A stretch of 12,137 nucleotides of DNA, from the NCBI GenBank assembly GCA_001275005.1, contig JWZX01001438.1, forward strand, positions 1 to 12,137, given 5' to 3'. Source of the stretch: Chrysochromulina tobinii (lineage: Eukaryota > Haptophyta > Prymnesiales > Chrysochromulinaceae). The notes beneath the pieces were generated by a model. It worked only from the letters and a program-made list of their open reading frames with translations, was not told the origin of the DNA and ran no database searches. Position numbers and translations under genes: made by a program. Position 1 is the stretch's first letter. Each line of letters starts with the position of its first letter. This document shows positions 6,677 to 12,137 of the stretch, piece by piece.

Positions 6677-7864
6677 TCATTGAGCCGTCGCAGCGGCCGC
6701 CGCTCGCTTGGCGCGAGACTTGGCCTTCCGCTTCGCCATGCGCTTTTGCTGGCGGCTCGGCTCCTCCATCGCCGCATCCACTGGGGCCACGTCGGCCGTG
6801 TTGGCTGCCGCTAGCCCTTTCGCCGCTTGCTCAGCCTTGCTCTCGGCCTCGTACGCATGCTCCTTGAGAGCGATGGCGTGCTCGAGGTCGAGCGAGCTCC
6901 ATGACTCGGCCACTTCGAGGGCGAGCTCCTGGCGAGCGAGGGCAAGCTCCTTGCGAGCAAACGCACGCTCCTCCGCCTCCCGCGTCGCCTCGCACTCGAG
7001 CTTGCGCACGAGGACGGGACAGCTCGGCGTGCCGTCGACGCGGCGTGCGAAGTGACCCTCGGTCTTGCAGAAGCGGCAAGTCACAGCCAACGTCGTGCGC
7101 GCGGCAGAGCTGGCTACCGAGCTGACCACCGAGCTGACCACCGAGCTCGCATCTTCGCTCACCGACTCACACGGGATGGCGTGAGTTGCCACCGCTGGGA
7201 GGTTTGCTCCAGAGGCGACGCGCGGGTCCACTGCGAGAGGCGGAACCGCACTCGGCAAGGGAGGAAACGTGGAAAGAGCACGCTCACGCAGTGCCTTCTC
7301 CATTTGCGCTTCCTCATAGAGCGCGTCCATGCTCGGCTCCGGTCGGTTTGAGCAGGTGTGCGTCGGCTTGACGAGCGCAGCGCGGAGGTGGGTGCCAAGC
7401 CGGGCGAGGCCATTGAGGGCGTGGACGAGACGCTCAGCGCGCTCGCGCGTGTCCATCACGACGAGGCACGAGTCGTGAAGCGGCGTCGCGACCCACCGAC
7501 GGAGCTTGGAGTCCCACTTCATGATTGGCTTGCCCTCGCGGATACGGCGAAGCCCGCCGATGCGCGCGCTGTTGACTAAAGACTTTACTTCGACACGGAG
7601 GGCTGCCCACTGGTGAGGGCAAATGTTGCTGACGCGGACCGATGTGAGATCGGCGTCGGCATTGTGCGTAAGGGCGCCCCCGCCCGCGCGAAGCGGGCGC
7701 GATCGACTTGACAAGTCCGACATGTCGCTCACTCGGAGTGCGCGACTTCTGCTCGCCTTCCTTCTGCATGACAATTGCCTGCTCGCCTTTTCCTGTGAAT
7801 CGGCTTCTGCTTGCTTTCCCGACTTTTTTCGCGATCGTGCGCGGATGATGATGTCAAGTCGCAT
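6677..7864 (-). CDS. RRM-like / zinc-knuckle / coiled-coil protein, copy A
   Basis: The open frame extends up to 8095 without an ATG beyond 7864. ATGs at 7864 (395 residues) and 7723 (348 residues, MSDLSS) are candidate starts; base composition favours the latter. Numbered from 7864, residues about 75-165 resemble an RRM fold: a strand VRVSNI, helix WAALRVEVKSLV, strand CLVVMD, helix ERAERLVHALNG, strand LRAALV. The RNP1 aromatics are missing. A zinc knuckle follows with Cys263, Cys266, His271 and Cys282 (CX2CX4HX10C, longer than the usual CX4HX4C). Then come a charged Ala/Glu/Leu-rich coiled-coil segment (about 286-348) and a basic, nuclear-signal-like tail (QQKRMAKRKAKSRAKR). RRM plus zinc knuckle is also the layout of some LINE ORF1 proteins, but no reverse transcriptase lies nearby. 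RNA or DNA binding is the likely role; the family is not recognised. Confidence 0.65.
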   Translation of the reverse strand: MRLDIIIRARSRKKSGKQAEADSQEKASRQLSCRRKASRSRALRVSDMSDLSSRSRPLRAGGGALTHNADADLTSVRVSNICPHQWAALRVEVKSLVNSARIGGLRRIREGKPIMKWDSKLRRWVATPLHDSCLVVMDTRERAERLVHALNGLARLGTHLRAALVKPTHTCSNRPEPSMDALYEEAQMEKALRERALSTFPPLPSAVPPLAVDPRVASGANLPAVATHAIPCESVSEDASSVVSSVVSSVASSAARTTLAVTCRFCKTEGHFARRVDGTPSCPVLVRKLECEATREAEERAFARKELALARQELALEVAESWSSLDLEHAIALKEHAYEAESKAEQAAKGLAAANTADVAPVDAAMEEPSRQQKRMAKRKAKSRAKRAAAAATAQ

Positions 7865-8081
7865 CGAACCCACAATACAGCGAGGCAAGCAATCTAACAA
7901 CAATCTACCGAACAAGAAACTAAAAGCAAAACGCCCCCTCCGGGAGTGCGTCGCCCTCCTCCGGGGGTGCGTGGTCGCCGCCCGAACTGGAATATGAATA
8001 TATATTGTGTCTCCATCTTTGTAGATGTGGGAAGATCCTACCAGCAGCGCTGTCTGTTCCCTCTCCCCCAAACGTATATTC
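7865..8081 (-). promoter_or_regulatory. Intergenic gap: 3' UTR of the fusion enzyme and likely promoter of the RRM/zinc-knuckle gene
   Basis: These 217 bases lie between two minus-strand genes. The palindromic run aatatatatt (7997-8006) could be a TATA element, about 130 bases upstream of the ATG at 7864. A 17-bp GC-rich unit, cctccgggRgtgcgtsg, occurs twice with 21-bp spacing (7937 and 7958). No polyadenylation signal is recognisable after the TAG at 8082-8084. Confidence 0.35.
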
Positions 8082-10406
8082 CTACAAAGTCGCAAACCTC
8101 AGGTTCACCACCCTCGGGCTCTGCAGCAGCAACGCCATGACCTCATCCAGGCTGCTGGCTCGCACGTCCATGTTGTTGACGGCGAGCAGCCGGAAGCCCG
8201 TCTGCACGCCTGCGCGACTCGCGGCCGACCCATCGACGACCACCGCCACCACGCAGCCGGAGGAGCCTGCCTCAGCGCCGGCCTCCTCGGCCTCCTCGAG
8301 CACCATCCCGATGGGCTTCTGCACGCTCACCAGCAGCTGCTCCCCGTCCTCAAATTGGAATCCGGTTCCCAGCTGCATGGTCGGAGGAGGGCGGCACCGG
8401 CTCCCGAGCCGGCTCGACCCCGGCGCTGCGACGGGTGCGCCAATGGGCCGCGAGGGACTTTCCGGCACGCTCGCACGCAGCCTCGAAAGTATGTACGCCT
8501 CCGCCTCCCGTCGCGCCGCACCGAAGGGGAAGACGGGGAACGCGTGATACCCGTGCGCCCACTCGCGCCAATCTACGTCGACGCCGGCCGCCGCGACCGC
8601 TTCGAAGAACTCGACTCCCTCGTCGCGGAGCACCTCGCCATCGCCGACGACGCCCGTGAGCGACGGCACTCCCGAGAGCGACACGGCCGCAAGCGGATTT
8701 GCGTACGGCTCGCGAGCGAGCGCCTCGACGTCGCGAGCGCTGCCGGCATAGCTCTCCTCGAACCACGTCATGAGCCATGCCGGTAAAAAGGCGCCATTGC
8801 GGCGCGCGGGGTCGGTACGGCTTGGCCGGAGGGGTCTGCACGGCACGCACGGCGAGACGAGGACCTGGTGTACGACCGTCATCTCCAGAGGCTGCCGATC
8901 ACGCCACATGAGCGCGGCGCATGCGGCAAGGTTGGCCCCGGCCGACTCTCCCATGAGCACGATGCGGTGGCGGTCGGCGGCCGGTGCGACGCTCGGCTGT
9001 GCCGCCATCCATTCTAGTGCCGCGTACACATCGTCCACAGCGGCGGGAAAGGGATGCTCAGGCGCCCTGCGATAGTTGAGGCTGAGCACAGGCCAGCCGA
9101 GCGCCTCCGCAAGCCGCGAGCACACGGACTCGTATGGCTGCGTGCGCGCGTCGTTGAGCGCCCAGCCGCCCCCATGCACGTACACAAGCAGTGGCGCCCT
9201 CGCCCCCTTCGCCGTGTCGCCGTCGATCGTGCCGCCAACCCCCTCGCGCGTCAAGTGGTCGGCGGCGGCAGCAGTGCGCAGCCAGGGGCGCTGCCAGCCA
9301 GCTAGCCATGCTTTCGCGCCGTGAGTGCCGCCGTCCGTCGTGCCTCGCGCGCTGGTGCTGGTGCTGGTGCTGGTGCTGCTGATGGTCTGCTGCTGGCGCC
9401 CATCATGGCGCCTGATCGGCGTGTACAACCGCGCCGTGTTGAGCGTCCTCCCGTCCGCCGCGGGGATGGCCACGTCTTCGCGCGCGAGCGTCGCGCGCGA
9501 GCCGAGCGCCGTGATGGGCACCAGTGGCTGGACGGCCTCGAGAGGTCTCCGGTCGATCTGACGAAACGGCGCCGTGCCGGGCGCGACGCCGCACCTTTGA
9601 AGCTGCCCGATGGCGAGCCGGCTGAGCAGCCCGACAAACCATGGCCGCTGCGGCTGGAACGGGGTCGGCCGTCCAGCTGAGACGGCGCCTGCCGGTCCCA
9701 CGACGTCTGCCGTTGCGTCACTAGCCCGCATCGAGATTGGCCTCGAGCGCGCCGCGCGGCCTCCTCCGTAGCACCGGATGGGATCTGCGCAGCCCTTGCT
9801 TGCACTTTGAGGCGCTCTTTTCATGCCGCGCTCGAGGTAGCGCTGGTGTCGCGGCTGAGCGACGTAGAGGAGCTGCGCGGGCTCGAGTTCCGTAACGATC
9901 GGTTCCGCTGTCGCCGCCTGAAGGGCTGCAAGCGACCGGGTGGCGATGAGGTGCTGCTCTGCGCTGTGGCTGTAGATGGCATGCCGGTAGACGCGGCCTG
10001 CGTCCCGGCCGACGCGGTTCTTGACGGTCGGGTCGATGAGCGACCAAAGTACGTCAAGCAGCGCCTCGTAAGACGTCACGCCTGGGTCATAGAGCAGCTG
10101 CACAGCCTCATTTGCTCCTCCGGTGTCGTAGCCCGTGTGCCCCACGCAGGTGGCACTGACGCCGGGGTGACGCTGGTACGCAAGCTCCGGGCCCCAATAA
10201 CAGCCAGCTGCAAACGTGGCGACGAGGAAGCCGTCATGTTCCACTGGAATGCGCCCGTCGAGCTGCGCCAGCTTTGCACGCCTTGCCCACGATAGCGGTA
10301 GGTCCTCAAGATCCTGCGGCCGCACGCGATGGCCACGCTCCGGCGGCGACGACTTGAACAGTGGCAGAAGGCTGGTCAGAGATATGATTGTCGTCGAAAC
10401 AGTCAT
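8082..10406 (-). CDS. Three-domain fusion: methionine sulfoxide reductase A - HSL-type esterase - PDZ
   Basis: This is a continuous 774-codon frame from a true ATG (10406-10404) to TAG. Residues 5-17 are hydrophobic and may be a targeting leader. Residues 60-215 are MsrA, which reduces methionine-S-sulfoxide: GCYWGPE with catalytic Cys69, Glu100, DPTVKNR, and a plant-type end SASKGCADPIRCYG with candidate resolving Cys206/Cys212. Residues 300-645 are an HSL-family alpha/beta-hydrolase: oxyanion motif HGGGW (411-415), YRRAPEHPFPAAVDD, nucleophile elbow GESAG (Ser488), acid region GDGEVLRDEG (Glu591) and HGY (His618). Residues about 690-773 are a PDZ domain (GMVLEE, GSAASRAGVQTGFRLLAVN, VVNLRF). 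A Ser-Thr repeat lies in the linker (343-352). The PDZ domain may dock the enzyme to a partner's C-terminus. Repair plus ester hydrolysis is inferred, as is co-translation as one chain; no intron is needed. Confidence 0.85.
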   Translation of the reverse strand: MTVSTTIISLTSLLPLFKSSPPERGHRVRPQDLEDLPLSWARRAKLAQLDGRIPVEHDGFLVATFAAGCYWGPELAYQRHPGVSATCVGHTGYDTGGANEAVQLLYDPGVTSYEALLDVLWSLIDPTVKNRVGRDAGRVYRHAIYSHSAEQHLIATRSLAALQAATAEPIVTELEPAQLLYVAQPRHQRYLERGMKRAPQSASKGCADPIRCYGGGRAARSRPISMRASDATADVVGPAGAVSAGRPTPFQPQRPWFVGLLSRLAIGQLQRCGVAPGTAPFRQIDRRPLEAVQPLVPITALGSRATLAREDVAIPAADGRTLNTARLYTPIRRHDGRQQQTISSTSTSTSTSARGTTDGGTHGAKAWLAGWQRPWLRTAAAADHLTREGVGGTIDGDTAKGARAPLLVYVHGGGWALNDARTQPYESVCSRLAEALGWPVLSLNYRRAPEHPFPAAVDDVYAALEWMAAQPSVAPAADRHRIVLMGESAGANLAACAALMWRDRQPLEMTVVHQVLVSPCVPCRPLRPSRTDPARRNGAFLPAWLMTWFEESYAGSARDVEALAREPYANPLAAVSLSGVPSLTGVVGDGEVLRDEGVEFFEAVAAAGVDVDWREWAHGYHAFPVFPFGAARREAEAYILSRLRASVPESPSRPIGAPVAAPGSSRLGSRCRPPPTMQLGTGFQFEDGEQLLVSVQKPIGMVLEEAEEAGAEAGSSGCVVAVVVDGSAASRAGVQTGFRLLAVNNMDVRASSLDEVMALLLQSPRVVNLRFATL

Positions 10407-10838
10407 ACTAGCTCACTCAGGCAGCGCGAGACAAGGCCCTGAACAGCCTTCTCGCTCGTCGGCTTCGGGGAGGGGTCCATCGCCGCGTCGTGTTGAACAG
10501 TTCGCCTGTCAAGACAAGTCGAGTTGAAAGTGCGGCGCTCATCGGCTCGAGATCGGCCCACTTCTCCTCACCTACTTGTTCTCCGAGGGCACTCAAGCAG
10601 AAAAGCCGAAACCGTCACAGCATGCACACACAACGAATGTCCTCATACTCAAGCTCCGGCAGGTGCGCGCGCTTCGCCGCACGCGTTCACAAGCAAGCAA
10701 GCTAAAAGAGTCGAAACGACACAAGTATCTAAACAAGCGCAACCGAATACTCCAGTAACCAGGCGGTGCTTGCTTGCGTTCACTAGAGCCCTGGGAGGGA
10801 AAAGCTGAGGGTCGCAAAATGCATTGAGACGTCTTGAA
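10407..10838. other. Upstream region of the fusion enzyme, no gene seen
   Basis: These 432 bases lie between the ATG of the MsrA-esterase-PDZ gene and the start of repeat copy B, and should contain that gene's promoter. Short frames on both strands resemble nothing. There is no TATA box of the kind seen in the repeats. The part after about 10650 is A-rich on the plus strand with small caagcaagcaagc repeats. Confidence 0.4.
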
Positions 10839-10953
10839 TACATGCGTCTTTTTGCTCTCTTCAGACTCGAAAATGGGGTGTAGGTACTTCACACGTGGTA
10901 TTAAAACATTCACAACAAATCTTTGGCATTGGTCAAAATGAGTACAAGTGGGC

Positions 10954-10961
10954 TATAAAAG
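10954..10961 (+). promoter_or_regulatory. Consensus TATA box in repeat copy B, plus strand
   Basis: TATAAAAG sits within the 38-bp block (10932-10969) identical to copy A. Its spacing to the 140-bp conserved block is 78 bases, against 73 in copy A, because of small indels between them. Confidence 0.45.
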
Positions 10962-11355
10962 GTGACAAAAGCTAAACACTACGTGAAACCGCGAGAGGGA
11001 CAGTGGACGGGGACGACGGTACGACGACGTGGCGCGCGATTTGAGCGACTGCCCGTCGCTGCAGGGCACACAGTGCCGAGGCGTGCCTTCTTCCATGCAG
11101 AAAGGCGACCGCCGTCGTGCATGGTTCTGCGGCGAGGGCATACTCTCGAGTCTCGTGGCCTTCGTACCGGTCGGCTAAGGCAGAGCTTCCGCCGGTCCTG
11201 TGCTCGTGAGGCGTGCCCAATTCTGGTTCCTGGGCTCCCACCGTCACGCCGGCAGGAAGGCGTACCCTGCTTGCTCCATGGAGCCTCTTGAGATCTCACC
11301 TTCGTCCCGATTGTCAGCCTAGTGGCACGGGTGAGCTGCTGCGTGGCGCGGCCGC

Positions 11356-12137
11356 TCATTGAGCCGTTGCAGCGGCCGCCGCTCGCTTGGCGCGAGACTT
11401 GGCCTTCCGCTTCGCCATGCGCTTTTGCTGGCGGCTCGGCTCCTCCATCGCCGCATCCACTGGGGCCACGTCGGCCGTGTTGGCTGCCGCGAGCCCTTTC
11501 GCCGCTTGCTCGGCCATTCTCTCGGCCTCGTACGCATGCTCCTTGAGAGCGATGGCGTGCTCGAGGTCGAGCGAGCTCCATGACTCGGCCACTTCGAGGG
11601 CGAGCTCCTGGCGAGCGAGGGCAAGCTCCTTGCGAGCAAACGCACGCTCCTCCGCCTCCCGCGCCGCCTCGCACTCGAGCTTGCGCACGAGGACGGGGCA
11701 GCTCGGCGTGCCGTCGACGCGGCGTGCGAAGTGACCCTCGGTCTTGCAGAAGCGGCAAGTCACAGCCAACGTCGTGCGCGCGGCAGAGCTGGCCACCGAG
11801 CCGACCACCGAGCTGACCACCGAGCTCGCATCTTCGCTCACCGACTCACACGGGATGGCGTGAGTTGCCACCGCTGGGAGGTTTGCTCCAGAGGCGACGC
11901 GCGGGTCCACTGCGAGAGGCGGAACCGCACTCGGCAAGGGAGGAAACGTGGAAAGAGCACGCTCGCGCATTGCCTTCTCCATTTGCGCTTCCTCATAGAG
12001 CGCGTCCATGCTCGGCTCCGGTCGGTTTGAGCAGGTGTGCGTTGGCTTGACGAGCGCAGCGCGGAGGTGGGTGCCAAGCCGGGCGAGGCCATTGAGGGCG
12101 TGGACGAGACGCTCAGCGCGCTCGCGCGTGTCCATCA
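11356..12137 (-). CDS. RRM-like / zinc-knuckle / coiled-coil protein, copy B (5' part beyond the window)
   Basis: The frame is open to the window edge and ends in TGA at 11356-11358. The visible part begins inside the last portion of the RRM-like domain, at the residue matching MDTRERAERL of copy A. It then carries the same CX2CX4HX10C knuckle, coiled coil and basic tail. Of 259 residues compared, five differ from copy A: Leu to Met, Ser to Gly, Thr to Ala, and adjacent Ser-Lys to Arg-Met. None touches the zinc ligands. The ATG at 12135-12133 is internal and should not be taken as the start. The gene is intact as far as it can be seen, with no frameshift or stop. Confidence 0.7.
   Translation of the reverse strand, partial: MDTRERAERLVHALNGLARLGTHLRAALVKPTHTCSNRPEPSMDALYEEAQMEKAMRERALSTFPPLPSAVPPLAVDPRVASGANLPAVATHAIPCESVSEDASSVVSSVVGSVASSAARTTLAVTCRFCKTEGHFARRVDGTPSCPVLVRKLECEAAREAEERAFARKELALARQELALEVAESWSSLDLEHAIALKEHAYEAERMAEQAAKGLAAANTADVAPVDAAMEEPSRQQKRMAKRKAKSRAKRAAAAATAQ

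Larger units (their letters stand above)
6112..7458 (-). repeat. Direct repeat copy A (3' flank plus C-terminal 259 codons of the RRM/zinc-knuckle gene)
   Basis: This stretch matches 10839-12137 in the same orientation. Similarity starts sharply at TACATGCGTC (6112 and 10839), and position 7458 corresponds to the last base of the window, so the repeat is probably longer. From 6681 to 7458 I count 12 substitutions and no gaps against copy B. From 6112 to 6680 there are several indels, including about 40 extra bases near 6571-6615 and a 7-bp difference just after the stop codon. Flanking bases outside 6112 and 10839 do not match, and I see no target-site duplication or terminal inverted repeat. 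Confidence 0.95.
10839..12137 (-). repeat. Direct repeat copy B (continues past the right edge)
   Basis: Same orientation as 6112-7458, beginning at the same TACATGCGTC boundary, 4,727 bases away. It contains the matching TATA block, the 140-bp conserved block (11039-11178) and hairpin (11093-11124), and the 3' part of a second RRM/zinc-knuckle ORF. It lacks about 40 bases present in copy A before the ORF (junction near 11297). Confidence 0.95.

Noticed and set aside
6278-6814. A plus-strand protein downstream of the TATA box
   Set aside because: The frame is conserved in both copies only over the 140-bp block. A 2-bp indel just after it changes the reading, and the rest is antisense to the zinc-knuckle ORF.
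6677-8095. The full 472-codon frame of RRM/zinc-knuckle copy A as the CDS
   Set aside because: It begins with TTG and overlaps the fusion enzyme's end. The first ATG is at 7864, so the upstream part is probably not translated.
6112-12137. The two direct repeats as LTRs of a retrotransposon enclosing the MsrA gene
   Set aside because: The repeats contain most of a gene, do not begin with TG, and the internal region has no gag-pol, primer-binding site or polypurine tract.
1-12137. CRISPR array, tRNA or rRNA genes
   Set aside because: No regularly spaced identical repeats with unique spacers and no tRNA or rRNA signature were seen on reading. The sequence is eukaryotic in character.

Overview
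The window looks like nuclear DNA of a GC-rich eukaryotic microalga. The signs are a spliceosomal intron interrupting a conserved membrane protein, single-exon genes with G/C-rich third codon positions, long low-complexity insertions, and a WD40 repeat of a wording I associate from memory with haptophytes. The MsrA domain also ends in the plant/algal form of the C-terminus. Haptophyte is my best guess, at moderate confidence.

Layout, left to right. Positions 1-205 hold one WD40-repeat exon on the minus strand, cut by the window edge, with a clear 3' splice acceptor at 206-208. Positions 206-845 hold no gene I can support. A plus-strand ORF (846-2594) encodes an unrecognised, probably disordered protein with an LEGE minisatellite and a repeated W-E-x-M-x-L-C-I motif. 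About 60 bases later begins a two-exon plus-strand gene (2658-4079, 4193-5956) for a protein of the GPR155/LYCHOS type: a PIN-like 10-helix transporter half fused to a seven-helix GPCR-like half.

The genes to the right are on the minus strand and converge on it. One is an RRM-like/zinc-knuckle/coiled-coil protein (6677-7864). Upstream of that is a 774-residue single-exon ORF (8082-10406) joining a methionine sulfoxide reductase A domain, an HSL-family alpha/beta-hydrolase and a PDZ domain. A second, near-identical copy of the RRM/zinc-knuckle gene and its 3' flank (10839-12137) runs off the right end.

The two copies are direct repeats with starts 4,727 bp apart, bracketing the fusion enzyme. 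Over 778 aligned bases of ORF they differ at 12 sites with no indels, while much of the flank carries many indels. This suggests the ORF is under selection. It may be a recently duplicated gene, or an ORF1-like protein of a non-autonomous repeat family.

No metabolic pathway links the genes. The items most worth following are the three-domain MsrA-esterase-PDZ fusion, the algal PIN-GPCR hybrid, and the duplicated unit with its very conserved 140-bp non-ORF block and TATA box.
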